This document shows, in pieces, positions 16,495 through 25,359 of a stretch of DNA of 64,000 nucleotides. Positions within the stretch are counted from its first letter, which is position 1. The number at the start of each line of letters is the position of its first letter. A program made the position numbers and the translations under genes. Source of the stretch: Peribacillus sp. FSL P2-0133 (lineage in GTDB: Bacteria > Bacillota > Bacilli > Bacillales > DSM-1321). The notes beneath the pieces are model-generated. The model saw only the letters and a list, made by a program, of their open reading frames with translations. It had not been told where the DNA came from and ran no database searches. The DNA lies in NCBI RefSeq assembly GCF_037975445.1, contig NZ_CP150254.1:2664001-2728000 (forward strand), given 5' to 3'.

Positions 16495-16957
16495 AATGAA
16501 ATTCCTTTCTTTTATTTGATTCGATTATATAACAAGAGATCAAAAAGATAAATAATAAAATTAAAATTTTTGATCAAAAAAATCAATAATATTAATTTGT
16601 TATTTAATATTATTGATTACCTGTTTTAGTAATTCATTAAAATATTATATTTACCATAGTGGTGGAAATTGTAGACATTCGTCTTGGTGAAAATACATAA
16701 TGAGCAAGATTACTTAGACAATGAGATGCTGAATCCCTGGATATTTGAATTAATATTCCACCTGAGGATGATTCAGCAGTCGTAGCATTGATATATTATT
16801 TTGTGATTTAGAACTTGAAAATTACTTAGTCTATATTTTAGTTATTCCAGAATAGGGTGCTTTTGTTGAATAAAACTTAGATTTTTAAACGACTTTATTG
16901 TTATATTTTTAAGTACAGTGAAGTATCTTATATCGAAAATTAAACGACTATATTTTA
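16495..16957. other. AT-rich intergenic region
   Basis: The left part should hold the leftward promoter of the DUF2089 operon; a TATAAT lies about 28 bp before its start on the minus strand. A short palindrome TTTTTGATCAAAAA lies near 16565. The rest shows no gene. Confidence 0.4.
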
Positions 16958-16983
16958 ACCCCGTCCTAAATTTAGAACGGGGT
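16958..16983 (+). terminator. Terminator-like hairpin
   Basis: ACCCCGTCCTAAA pairs with TTTAGAACGGGGT with one mismatch and no unpaired loop beyond the AATT centre. It is followed by CTTCTTA rather than a strong T run, so termination is uncertain. Confidence 0.4.
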
Positions 16984-17043
16984 CTTCTTAGCCTGTTTTT
17001 CCTGTATAATAATACTATATTTTACATTCAGGAGGAATTATTT

Positions 17044-17259
17044 ATGGACCACGCCAGCAGTTTAATAGGGCTTTTAGCAATCATACCGATTTTGTTTTAT
17101 CTGGGACTTATTGTTTTAAGTGTTTATTTCATAATTAAAATAATAAAATTCATCAATGCAAAGACAAGATTAGATCAAGAAAGAAATGAAAAGCTGGATG
17201 AATTGATAAAAGTTATTAGCAAAGATAAAGATAAAGAAAATCAAAATAAGCCATTATAA
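17044..17259 (+). CDS. Small single-pass membrane protein, hypothetical
   Basis: This 71-aa protein has one long hydrophobic segment (LIGLLAIIPILFYLGLIVLS, about 7-35) and a charged cytoplasmic tail with a helical LDQERNEKLDELIKVISKDK stretch. ATG 17044 is chosen because CAGGAGGAATT precedes it by 8 bp. It resembles the many small YvlD/YtzI-like membrane peptides of Bacillus, but no family is firmly recognised. It is followed at once by a terminator. Confidence 0.75.
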   Translation: MDHASSLIGLLAIIPILFYLGLIVLSVYFIIKIIKFINAKTRLDQERNEKLDELIKVISKDKDKENQNKPL

Positions 17260-17262
17260 AAT

Positions 17263-17300
17263 AAAAGCACAGTCCCATTAAGGGTTGTGCTTTTGTTATT
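17263..17300 (+). terminator. Intrinsic terminator
   Basis: AAAAGCACA pairs with TGTGCTTTT, followed by GTTATTTT. Confidence 0.8.
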
Positions 17301-17361
17301 TTACAAGAATTGTATGGATGATTTCCTAATAAGTACCATAACATATTAGGAGGTGATAAAA

Positions 17362-18236
17362 TTGACAGTTAAATTAGAAGCTTTATTGAATCGTTCGGAA
17401 AAGAATATGGGCAGCGGAATTCACCCAGTCGTAAAAGAATCAGCATTGGAAATGGTTAAACGGGCATACGAAGAAGGCATTTTTGTCTAAATCAGCGCAG
17501 GTTATCGGTCTATGGAGGAGCAAGCAAAGCTATATGGTCAAGGTCGCCTAGGTTATATCTACGATGGAAAAAACTATAGTGATTTATCGAAACCGAGAGT
17601 GACCAACGCGATGCGAGGTCAATCTTACCATAACTATGGACTAGCCATTGATTACTTCATAGTCAGCGATGATGGAAAGAATGCCATATGGACTGTTGAT
17701 GCAAAATGGAAACGAGTAGCGGCTATTTGTAAATCCTGGGGCTTTGCATGGGGCGGGGATTGGTCAAGCTTTAAAGATTATCCGCAATTTGGATATGACG
17801 GGCGGAATAACTTATTCTCAGTGAAAAGCGGGAACAAAACCTAGACTGATATCAAAAGTGAATGGTACCACTCCACCAGCAACATAAGTCGAATCGGAAT
17901 TCATTGTAAAAGATACGCCTGCAAAGGACAGCCGCAATCAGACTATCAAGTCCATCCAAAAGACATTAAATAGCCGCTATAATGCAAAAATAGGTGTTAA
18001 TGGGATATGGGGACACCAAACAAAAGCGGCATCACCTAATGTTAGGGAAGGGGCGAAAGGGAATATCACCTATATCCTTCAAGATGCACTTTATTTGGAA
18101 GGGCAAAATCCACATGGCATAGATGGTATCTTGGGAAGCGGAACGGAAATAGCGGTTAAGGGCATTTCAAAGGGCCAAGGGAATAGCTGCAGACGGTATT
18201 GCAGGTGAAAATACATTTTCAAAACTATTTGGATAA
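17362..18236 (+). pseudogene. Decayed phage-type endolysin (L-Ala-D-Glu peptidase with peptidoglycan-binding domain)
   Basis: TTG 17362 with AGGAGGTG upstream opens an M15/VanY-type endolysin: LEALLNRSEKNMGSGIHPVV, ISAGYRSMEEQAKLYGQGR, SYHNYGLAIDYF (metal His and Asp) and WGFAWGGDWSSFKDYPQF (metal His lost to Gln or not conserved). An in-frame TAA at 17488 interrupts the domain where ...FV-x-ISAGYRS should continue, and another stop follows at 17844. The peptidoglycan-binding repeats continue in shifted frames (RYNAKIGVNGIWGHQTKAA, and ADGIAGENTFSKLFG ending at 18236). It is a prophage-like relic and not functional as one protein. Confidence 0.8.
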
Positions 18237-18282
18237 TATATGAAATTGAATAAAACTATAATGCTTAAATTCAATTGGCTTA

Positions 18283-18316
18283 GAAAAAAAACCCTAAAAA
18301 TGAGGGCTTTTTTTGT
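18283..18316. terminator. Bidirectional terminator
   Basis: ACCCT pairs with AGGG(C)T around AAAAATG, with A-rich DNA on the left and TTTTTTT on the right. It serves the relic on one side and the gene at 18352-18666 on the other. Confidence 0.65.
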
Positions 18317-18351
18317 ATGAATAAAAAATGATTTTTATATTAGCAGTTTTT

Positions 18352-18666
18352 TTAAAAGTAAATATCCCAATCGTTCAAGAAACGTAGTATAAGAAAAGTA
18401 AGAATACATACTGGGACAAGAAATGTAACCGCATTTACGATATGGAAGTACTTTAATGCGGAATGATTTATACCCTTCACTTTAATCACTAAATAGAAGA
18501 ATGATAAGGTTGCGATAATTGGGCATAGCAAGCCAAAATCTGTTAAAATCCTTGAAATTGGGTAGTTCATAATACTAAGTCCTATGATGAATGAAGCAAG
18601 GCAGATAACATTGATAACCGACAAAATGGTTGGTATTAATAACAAATTCTTTTTTACTTTCTCCAT
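18352..18666 (-). CDS. Small three-helix membrane protein, hypothetical
   Basis: This 104-aa protein has three clear membrane segments (LLLIPTILSVINVICLASFI, LLCPIIATLSFFYLVIKV and FLVPVCILTFLILRFL). GGAGG lies 7 bp before ATG. It stands alone between terminators. No family was recognised. Confidence 0.75.
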   Translation of the reverse strand: MEKVKKNLLLIPTILSVINVICLASFIIGLSIMNYPISRILTDFGLLCPIIATLSFFYLVIKVKGINHSALKYFHIVNAVTFLVPVCILTFLILRFLNDWDIYF

Positions 18667-18950
18667 TTATTTACCTCCAAAGTGATAATCCCACTCGATA
18701 TCTTATAATATCCACTGATTAGGTAGCAAGGCAAGGTTAAGGCTTTGTTAAAAGTAAAGGTTGATCTACTGAGTACAAAGGAAACATATTTAAAAGTTGT
18801 CCTTTCACAATTATGAATTGTAATATTTATCGAGCATTTATACTCATTTTTGTTCACTTAAAATTGACTGAAATATAATAGTCTTTTTAATTTTCCATCA
18901 CATTTAGACAATAAAGTTAAAGGAGGACATAACTTTATTGGAGGAAAAAT

Positions 18951-20555
18951 ATGAAAAAAATATGGAAAAAGCAAATTTTGCCTATCGCCTCTATTAGTCT
19001 AGCGTCATTGATGATTGTAAATGCGATTCCAGAAACTCCAGTTCAAGCAGAATTGAATGTTCACTCACAAGTGCAAATGAAAAATCATGTGCTTCCGCTG
19101 GGAACGTCTACTTTGCATGAGCGAAGAACTTCTATGAATCCAGCACCAGGAGTGACGTATACAAAAATCAATCGTGGTGAAACATCTTCTAAAGACTATT
19201 TCACAGTGGATGTGGCATTTCTAGAAGCACAGAAGCAGGCAAAGATATTGTTGGGAAATTTAAAGAGAGACGGTTTCAAAAATGCTCGCATTATAAGGGA
19301 ACCGGATCGGGCCTTGGATGACCGGGAAAAAGGTCCACTTGGATACATTGTTCGCATCGGCCAATATCAGCAGGAAGCGTATGCAGCCGAAATGAGAAAC
19401 AAGTTATCGGAAAAGGGATATTCGGGTCTACGGACTGTGTTTACGGGTGAAGACGGAGAGAAAACAACAGGGCCATGGGTAGTGAACGTAATTGAAGTGG
19501 ATCAGGATCGATTTCAAGGGCATGTGGTGCCTGAATTAGCAAATGATGCAGTGATAGGAAAAGAAACATTGACCCAAATGACTGACAGAAATGATGCCAT
19601 TGCAGGAGTTAATGCGGGATACTTTGTTGTTGGAGCCAAGGATGGTACACCAGGCGATCTTGCCGGTATATTCGCCAGCAAAGGTCAACTTGTCAGTGAA
19701 GCGATAAATGGCCGTTCAGCTCTGATTTTATCTTCTGTTGAAGAGAAGGCAAACATTGCATCTGTTTCCACGTCAATTCAGGCTACTTCATCTGATGGTG
19801 CGGTTAGGGAAGTGGATGGATTAAATCGTAAGCCGGGATTAATCCGCAATTGTGGCGGTGTTGGGGGAGATACGACAACAGAACGGCCAAAACATGATTA
19901 TACTTGTATAGATGAAAGTGAGCTTATCCAATATACATCCGTATTTGGAGAAAAGACAGAATCGGGCGATGGTGTGGAAGTGGTAGTAAATCATGCTGGG
20001 GAAGTGATGGAAATTCGTAACCATCGCGGGGGAATAATTCCAAGCAGCGGTTCTGTTCTTGCGGGAACGGGGGAAGCGGCAGAATGGCTTCGTGGCCATG
20101 CCCAACAAGGGATGAAGATTCAGGTGAAGAGTGAAATCATCGGGGATGGAAAGCTATTAAAATTAGACCAAACCACTAGCATGATTAACGGAGGTCCTCG
20201 ATTATTGGAAAATGGAGAAATTTCCATTAATGCCTTAGAGGAAGGCTTTCACTGGGAAGAAGATCCTGGGTTTTATTATCGTTTTGGGGAACGTCGTAAT
20301 CCTAGAACGCTTGCAGGAATAAAAGAGAATGGCAATCTATTATTTGTCACCATCGATGGACGCGCACCCGGATGGAGTTTGGGGGCAAATTTTGAAGAAA
20401 GTGCAAAAGTCATGAAGTCATTAGGAGCCGTAGATGCCATCAATCTTGACGGCGGCGGATCGACGACCATGACAGTTGGGGCTGACCGAGTCACAAGACC
20501 GTCTGACGCAACAGGTGAACGCCCGATTGCCGACGGAATATTGATAGTAAAATAA
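18951..20555 (+). CDS. Secreted phosphodiester glycosidase (NAGPA domain) with SPOR-like segment
   Basis: This 534-aa exported protein has a signal peptide (MKKIWKKQILPIASISLASL, cleavage near VQA at about 34). Residues 90-150 resemble a SPOR-type repeat (LLGNLKRDGFKNARI, then VRIGQYQQEAYAAEMRNKLS), which would bind peptidoglycan glycan strands. The rest is an NAGPA (phosphodiester N-acetylglucosaminidase) domain: IAGVNAGYF, TSMINGGPRLLENGE, NPRTLAGI, LLFVTIDGRAPGWSLG and AVDAINLDGGGSTTM, all hallmarks of the family. It probably removes sugar phosphodiesters from cell-wall polymers. A GGAGG site precedes the start. Confidence 0.9.
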   Translation: MKKIWKKQILPIASISLASLMIVNAIPETPVQAELNVHSQVQMKNHVLPLGTSTLHERRTSMNPAPGVTYTKINRGETSSKDYFTVDVAFLEAQKQAKILLGNLKRDGFKNARIIREPDRALDDREKGPLGYIVRIGQYQQEAYAAEMRNKLSEKGYSGLRTVFTGEDGEKTTGPWVVNVIEVDQDRFQGHVVPELANDAVIGKETLTQMTDRNDAIAGVNAGYFVVGAKDGTPGDLAGIFASKGQLVSEAINGRSALILSSVEEKANIASVSTSIQATSSDGAVREVDGLNRKPGLIRNCGGVGGDTTTERPKHDYTCIDESELIQYTSVFGEKTESGDGVEVVVNHAGEVMEIRNHRGGIIPSSGSVLAGTGEAAEWLRGHAQQGMKIQVKSEIIGDGKLLKLDQTTSMINGGPRLLENGEISINALEEGFHWEEDPGFYYRFGERRNPRTLAGIKENGNLLFVTIDGRAPGWSLGANFEESAKVMKSLGAVDAINLDGGGSTTMTVGADRVTRPSDATGERPIADGILIVK

Positions 20556-20663
20556 TAGATGAACATGTAAAGGAGATAAAGAGTAACTTCTTCCATATAT
20601 TTAGAAGATACCTTTAAGTAGTGATATTAGTTTTAGTTCAAACCGGCCGTCACGAATAAACTA

Positions 20664-20702
20664 AAAAAACTCTTCAGATTTTTTTCTGAAGAGATTTTTT
20701 AA
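20664..20702 (+). terminator. Intrinsic terminator
   Basis: CTCTTCAGA pairs with TCTGAAGAG around a T-rich loop, followed by ATTTTTT. Confidence 0.85.
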
Positions 20703-20888
20703 TAATAATGGGATCATCCGACCAAGATCACAAAGAATTAAGCTATTTATTGTTTGAACTTGTGGCATAATAAAAGGTTAATCATGGGATTGTTTTCAAT
20801 TGACGAAATCTTTTACTCCATTTTATTCCCCGATTGTGAAAGTTCATTATTTTTACATTATTCAAGATATGATCTTTCAAACGGTATA

Positions 20889-21473
20889 CTAGTTACAAAA
20901 CTCCCTTATAATCTGGTTTTTTATTTCTTCTACTGGAAACCCTTGTTGATAGGTGGAAATCATCAGCATAATACCCTGTAGCACAGATGAAAAATATAAT
21001 GATCGTTTCCTTGGTTCCTTTTCTCCTATGCTTTCAAATATTTTACATTGAAACTCAAATTGTCTAGCATTTGCTTCAGTTATGAGATGACTGTATTTTA
21101 TCAACTCTTCATCAGCCTCTGGCTGTGTTTGCAGGTGGAGATAGAAGCGATGGACTTCCGGTTTTTTGTGGATATTTTCAATGGCACCATTGACTATATG
21201 TTCAAGCTGATCACGAGGTGTATTTAAGGTGAACGCTTCTTCCATGACTTCAACCACTTCCCTGATTCTGGCCTCGACCATTTCAGAAAGCAGTTCTTCT
21301 TTTCCTTTGTAATAGTTATAGAGTAACCCTTTAGAAATACCCGCCTTCTTGGCTATATCGCTTATAGAAGTAGCGTAATATCCTTGTTTCATAAATAACT
21401 CCATGGCTGCAGCACGAATTTTTTCTTTGGATGCTTGGCGAATACGGTCATTCTCTTCGGGTGTACGTGGCAT
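20889..21473 (-). CDS. TetR/AcrR-family transcriptional regulator
   Basis: This protein of about 194 aa has an N-terminal TetR HTH: SKEKIRAAAMELFMKQGYYA, TSISDIAKKAGISKGLLYNY and YKGKEELLSEMVE. The C-terminal ligand domain is unassigned. ATG 21473 is chosen because GGAGG lies 9 bp upstream; longer frames have no such site. It is the second gene after the alpha/beta hydrolase (7-bp gap), so it probably autoregulates the pair, with the hydrolase substrate or a related compound as inducer. Confidence 0.9.
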   Translation of the reverse strand: MPRTPEENDRIRQASKEKIRAAAMELFMKQGYYATSISDIAKKAGISKGLLYNYYKGKEELLSEMVEARIREVVEVMEEAFTLNTPRDQLEHIVNGAIENIHKKPEVHRFYLHLQTQPEADEELIKYSHLITEANARQFEFQCKIFESIGEKEPRKRSLYFSSVLQGIMLMISTYQQGFPVEEIKNQIIREFCN

Positions 21474-21480
21474 TTTAACT

Positions 21481-22233
21481 TCAATCCTCCATAAAGGCAG
21501 TGAATTCTTGATATAAAACTTCAGAATGGGTGAGGGGCAGCATATGATCGGCATCCTCTAATTCGATGAAACGGATGTTTGGAACCTTACGGAAACAATC
21601 GGCAACTCGAAAATTGTCTGCCAAGTCCTTTTTGCCAATAAAAAATAAAGTCTCGGGGTTCAATCCTTCTAATCTTTCCATTGCAGGCGGCTGAGGCCAT
21701 TTCATACAGAAATCCGCGGGCCACTTAAGCATGCGCCCAAAATGATGCCTGAGCATTTGAACAGTGAGAACTTTGTGCGGACTATCGATAACAACTTGAT
21801 AAGTTGGTGAATGAAGGGCAAGATCCAACATCTTATCTATATTGGGGGCACTTTCCAATATCTTGTGATGATATTGTTCAAACTCCTTTGAATAGGGAAA
21901 ACCTGTTAAAGAAGGAGCAATTAATATAAGTTTCGATACTCTTTCAGGGTAATTAAGAGCGAAATCAGTTGCAATCTGTCCGCCCATGGAATGGCCTATA
22001 AGTGTTGCCTGATTAAGTTCCAGGTAATCCATTAATGCCAATACATCTTCAACATAGTTTGCATGTTTTATAGGGGATGGCGATTTACCAGCACCACGGC
22101 CATCAAAAGCAATAACTTTGTAATCCTTAGATAAAAGAGAAGCCAAAAATGTCCATTGCCTCAAATCAGCACCACCACCATGAATAAGAACAACAGGATG
22201 ACCACTGCCAGTAATCTGAAAATGTAAATCCAA
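21481..22233 (-). CDS. Alpha/beta-hydrolase fold protein
   Basis: This 250-aa protein has the classic fold markers: VVLIHGGGADLRQW (oxyanion loop), GRGAGKSP, the nucleophile elbow GHSMGG (Ser near 98), a late acidic residue in FIGKKDLADN and the C-terminal catalytic His in LEDADHMLP. It is an esterase or lipase-like enzyme of unknown substrate. The start is TTG with GGAGGGG 5 bp before it. It leads a two-gene operon with the TetR gene and is preceded by a promoter that overlaps a palindrome. Confidence 0.9.
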   Translation of the reverse strand: MDLHFQITGSGHPVVLIHGGGADLRQWTFLASLLSKDYKVIAFDGRGAGKSPSPIKHANYVEDVLALMDYLELNQATLIGHSMGGQIATDFALNYPERVSKLILIAPSLTGFPYSKEFEQYHHKILESAPNIDKMLDLALHSPTYQVVIDSPHKVLTVQMLRHHFGRMLKWPADFCMKWPQPPAMERLEGLNPETLFFIGKKDLADNFRVADCFRKVPNIRFIELEDADHMLPLTHSEVLYQEFTAFMED

Positions 22234-22270
22234 TGCAACCCCTCCGTTTTTTCACTGAATTTTCAGTATT

Positions 22271-22299
22271 ATTTTATTATTGAATGAACGTTTAGTCAA
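22271..22299 (-). promoter_or_regulatory. Sigma-A promoter overlapped by a TetR-like operator
   Basis: On the minus strand TTGACT (22299-22294), 17 bp and TAAAAT (22276-22271) form a strong promoter for the hydrolase-TetR operon. The -35 and most of the spacer form an imperfect 20-bp palindrome, 22280-22299 (TTGAATGAACGTTTAGTCAA, 16 of 20 symmetric), typical of a TetR-family operator that blocks polymerase. Confidence 0.7.
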
Positions 22300-22500
22300 T
22301 GTAAAATGCAATTTAATTTCCAATCGCATAATGACGCAATACTAAAAGAAAAAGCCATAGTATTTAACAAGCAGGGAGGGGGAGAGCATCGTGATCTCTA
22401 CATAAATTTAAATTTTTCTGCCTCAATGTTTCAATCCTTTCACGAATTTTAACATTATTATAGAGCGTTTAAGGACTGATCAGGGTTACTATAGGACGAT
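22300..22500. other. Intergenic stretch
   Basis: No gene is supported. It leads into the direct repeat at 22501. Confidence 0.4.
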
Positions 22501-22579
22501 TACTAACATAAGTTAGTAGCTAGATTTAAGGATATTAATAGTATTTTAAGGTATAAAATTGATCACATAACTGCTCATA
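22501..22579 (+). repeat. Direct repeat, left copy (about 78 bp)
   Basis: This block starts TACTAACATAAGTTAGTAG and ends GATCACATAACTGCTCATA. It matches 31083-31161 in the same orientation with about six differences and one indel. The two copies bracket an accessory island of about 8.5 kb. The block has an internal inverted repeat (ACTAAC/GTTAGT). Confidence 0.75.
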
Positions 22580-22720
22580 AATGTTGCAGCGGAATCTGGC
22601 TTTTCTAAATAAGTTGTTAGTAAAGCCACTAATAAGTCTAAAGAACCTGTGAAAACTACAGCTGAATAAAATCCCTTCAAGAACATAAACTACTATTCTT
22701 TAGGGGATTTCATATTGATT

Positions 22721-23584
22721 TTAATTTAAAATATTAGTTTTCGAAAAATATAGGTCTTTATAAAACTCATTGTTAAATGAACACCATTTATTTTTTTCGT
22801 TTAAATATCCTCGAAAGAAAACATAAATTTCTGCACCTTTATCTACATGTTCTTTAGCGTATTTCCCGTAATATTTATCAAACATTCGTTTTTTATTAGT
22901 AAATAATGGTTGTGAAATATGTGAATTAATAAAGCTAATCTTTAATCCCGTTTCTTTAAAAGTTGAAACTTTAACTTTACCATAGTAAATTCTAGTCTTA
23001 TTAGTAGGAATAGGTGAGGTTGTATCAATATTGAAGAAGAATTCTTCTAGAGTTAAATTTTCTGTTGAAGAGATTTTTAAAATTTTATTTTTGTTATTTA
23101 AATCTGTATCCTTATACATATCAATTAATGACAAGATAGATGTTATATAACTACCTTCGGGCTTCACTCTATTAAAATCATTACTTGATTTATTTGAAAT
23201 TGTTGGGATTGTAATTGCATCTTTAATATATTTTGATTCTTGTTTAACTGTTTTTTGTTCTGAGATTTTCTTTAAAACGATAACACCATTTTTTGCTATA
23301 GTAGTTTTAGCATTCTCTTTTTCGAATTTAGAGCGGTGTTTTTCTTCATCTTCTCCAGATTCGTTACAGCCAGCTATATGTAGGTCATTTTTTGAACTAG
23401 GGGTAAAGAAAATTCTTTTAGCACTTTTGTCCGACCATTTAGTACAGGTTAACTTAATATTACATTCTTTATCAGAGCATACGAATGCTCTATTATTTTT
23501 CAAAATTCCAGATAGTGAATTTTTATGAGCTGTTTCTGCTGATATATTTTCTTTTAATTCTAAGCTATATGCTCTTTTTACCAT
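22721..23584 (-). CDS. Unknown protein with N-terminal Cys cluster
   Basis: This 287-aa AT-rich gene encodes a soluble protein of unknown family. Its N-terminal part has CSDKECNIKLTCTKW and later HIAGC, a possible C-x4-C...C...H-x3-C metal site. A charged linker follows, then a C-terminal domain with TRIYYGKVKVSTFKETGLKI and AKEHVDKGAEIYVFF, which may be an OB- or beta-barrel-like module. ATG 23584 is preferred because GAGGTG is 6 bp upstream. It lies next to phage relics in the accessory island, so a mobile or defence role is possible but unproven. Confidence 0.7.
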   Translation of the reverse strand: MVKRAYSLELKENISAETAHKNSLSGILKNNRAFVCSDKECNIKLTCTKWSDKSAKRIFFTPSSKNDLHIAGCNESGEDEEKHRSKFEKENAKTTIAKNGVIVLKKISEQKTVKQESKYIKDAITIPTISNKSSNDFNRVKPEGSYITSILSLIDMYKDTDLNNKNKILKISSTENLTLEEFFFNIDTTSPIPTNKTRIYYGKVKVSTFKETGLKISFINSHISQPLFTNKKRMFDKYYGKYAKEHVDKGAEIYVFFRGYLNEKNKWCSFNNEFYKDLYFSKTNILN

Positions 23585-23689
23585 ATGCATCACCTCTATT
23601 ATTAGTATAATATCAGAAAAAATAATTATTTTCCAAAAAGGGACTATAAATTTAGTGTGTGGAACGCAGATAAATGAATGCTATTCTGT

Positions 23690-23840
23690 GAAATTAAAAT
23701 TGGATTAAAAGGAAAAGATGTAGGGTGTATTCAGCGTGCGTTAAAAATCGAAGCTGATGATAGATATTTAGGTGTGGAAACAAAGGAGCTGTGACAGCTT
23801 ATCATAAGCGAAAGGGTTAGTTGCTGACGGACTCCTCTAA
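23690..23840 (+). pseudogene. Fragment of a peptidoglycan-binding (endolysin) domain
   Basis: Two frames give IGLKGKDVGCIQRALKIEAD and, after a one-base shift, AVTAYHKRKG followed by LLTD. This is a PG_binding_1 repeat of the kind found at the end of phage endolysins. No start or catalytic part remains. Confidence 0.65.
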
Positions 23841-23852
23841 AACCTTTACGTA

Positions 23853-23966
23853 TCATTTAATATCTCTAATTAAATGGTCATGACTTTTCCCAAACATTTC
23901 TACAAATTCACGACTATCTACCAGCAATTGTCCATTTTGATTTATAAACCAAAATTCATTTACCAT
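23853..23966 (-). pseudogene. Truncated Rha-type phage regulatory protein
   Basis: The 37-residue frame reads MVNEFWFINQNGQLLVDSRE, then FVEMFGKSHDHLIRDIK and a stop. This is the N-terminus of Rha/antirepressor-like phage proteins (V-D-S-R-E-V-A-x-M-x-x-K-x-H-x-x-L-x-R-D-I). The family is normally over 100 aa, so the rest is lost. An AGGG site precedes the ATG. Confidence 0.65.
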
Positions 23967-24089
23967 TACCCTTTTTTCGTAAATCGGGAGGCTTCAGCTT
24001 TACATCTCCCCAGGTTTTCTTTGTGTTGAGTAAAAAATGATGTATAATGAACACGTTTTCAACACTTTGAAAAAGAGGGTACGAATAGT

Positions 24090-24968
24090 ATGGAAATCAT
24101 TTCTAATATATTACAGAAACCTGAAACGGATAATGAAATAATCTTTATAGGAAATACCGAAGATGAGATTTCGTTTGTGAATAGTAAAATCAAATTGTTT
24201 GGTGAAGGAAATCGATTAATTATTGAACGTGGAGCGGAATTTAAAGATGCGACGCTAAGTTTTAATGGGAACAACTCGCTCATAATCATTGGGAAATCCA
24301 AACGCAATGCAACGATGAGAGTCAATGTTTGGAATGACAATACATTTTTCCTAGGTCGCAACTATTCATTTAATGGAGCAGCGAGATTTATTCTTTCTGA
24401 GCAAAAGAATCTATTCATCGGTGATGATAATATGTTTTCAAGTGGTATAGTCGTTCGTTTGGCAGATCCACATTTGATCTATGATGGAACAACTCGAAAA
24501 CGGATTAACCCAACAAAGAGTGTGTACTTAGGTGACCACATTTGGATTGGGCAGGACGTCATGATACTAAAAGGAGTAGAAGTTGGTACAGGTTCAATTT
24601 TAGGTGCAAAGTCACTCGTGGCAAAAACGCTCCCGTCAAATGTAGCAGCTGCAGGAAGTCCTGCACGTGTGGTGCGGAAAAATGTTTTTTGGGCACGTCC
24701 GTCTGTCCATGCATATACAGAAAAAGAAACAGCAGAATCACAAAAATTCCCGGATGGGCGTTTTGTCTATACGTCAGAAGGCTCAACAGCAAAACATTTT
24801 GCAAAAATTGAAGAACAGCTAAATACCGCAACTTCTGTAGAGGAGAAGACTGACATATTAACGCCTTATCTTGATGTAACAAGTAAGAATCGTTTCTTTC
24901 TTCCTGTGCCTCCTGAGAAAAAGAAAACATTTCTCGATCGAATCTTTCACAAAGGAAGTAAGAAGTAG
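24090..24968 (+). CDS. Hexapeptide-repeat (LbH) acyltransferase
   Basis: This 292-aa protein has left-handed beta-helix repeats over residues 40-200: LIIIGKSKRNATMRVNVW, GRNYSFNGAARFILS and the catalytic-type segment GDHIWIGQDVMILKGVEVGT, then GSILGAKSLVAKTLPSNVAA and AAGSPARVVRKN. This matches the xenobiotic/maltose acetyltransferase-like class acting on sugars or surface polysaccharide. A charged C-terminal extension of about 80 aa is unusual. A small gene starts right after its stop. No other glycan gene is close, so the acceptor is unknown. Confidence 0.85.
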   Translation: MEIISNILQKPETDNEIIFIGNTEDEISFVNSKIKLFGEGNRLIIERGAEFKDATLSFNGNNSLIIIGKSKRNATMRVNVWNDNTFFLGRNYSFNGAARFILSEQKNLFIGDDNMFSSGIVVRLADPHLIYDGTTRKRINPTKSVYLGDHIWIGQDVMILKGVEVGTGSILGAKSLVAKTLPSNVAAAGSPARVVRKNVFWARPSVHAYTEKETAESQKFPDGRFVYTSEGSTAKHFAKIEEQLNTATSVEEKTDILTPYLDVTSKNRFFLPVPPEKKKTFLDRIFHKGSKK

Positions 24969-25142
24969 ATGAATGAATTATTCCAGATTAAAATTAGAAA
25001 ATTCCAAATGGTAGTTAAGAATGAAGGATACAGGAATAATTGTAAGTTTTTTTTAATTGCATTAAAGGGGTTTCTTAATGTCTTTTTTAGAATTCTCCAA
25101 AGGAGAATTAGCAATGGGAACAACGGAAGAAGGAACAACTGA
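24969..25142 (+). CDS. Possible small basic protein after the acyltransferase
   Basis: The 57-codon frame starts at the base after the acyltransferase stop (TAGATG), with AAGGAAG as a site inside the upstream gene, and ends before a terminator. The product is basic and amphipathic (KFFLIALKGFLNVFFRILQR, then RISNGNNGRRNN), so it may associate with the membrane. Coupling supports translation, but there is no homology evidence. Confidence 0.4.
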   Translation: MNELFQIKIRKFQMVVKNEGYRNNCKFFLIALKGFLNVFFRILQRRISNGNNGRRNN

Positions 25143-25167
25143 ATAACTAATTGTTTAGTTATAAACG

Positions 25168-25206
25168 AAAAGACAGAAGCAAAGATAAGCTCACTGTCTT
25201 TTTTGA
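25168..25206 (+). terminator. Intrinsic terminator
   Basis: AAAAGACAG pairs with CTGTCTTTT around a 17-base loop, followed by TTGATT. Confidence 0.7.
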
Positions 25207-25257
25207 TTAATTATAAGTTACTTAATTAAAGGAAACCATTATTAACATGTTTTAGAG

Positions 25258-25343
25258 CATAAATTGATCATAATTTTGATCACACTAACGATCACATACC
25301 CTTATATGGCACAGTTTTAATGATCACAACAATGAGCACAAAT
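25258..25343. repeat. Iterated GATCACA-type motifs
   Basis: TTGATCATAAT, TTGATCACACT, CGATCACATAC, ATGATCACAAC and ATGAGCACAAA occur within about 85 bp, several at 12-13 bp spacing. Related runs occur at 22558 and 31141 (TTGATCACATACTGCTCACA). Confidence 0.5.
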
Positions 25344-25359
25344 CATCACCATTCCTTGT

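Noticed and set aside
18654-18857. 67-codon minus-strand frame upstream of the small membrane protein
   Set aside because: It has no ribosome binding site or family signal and overlaps the start of the better supported gene.
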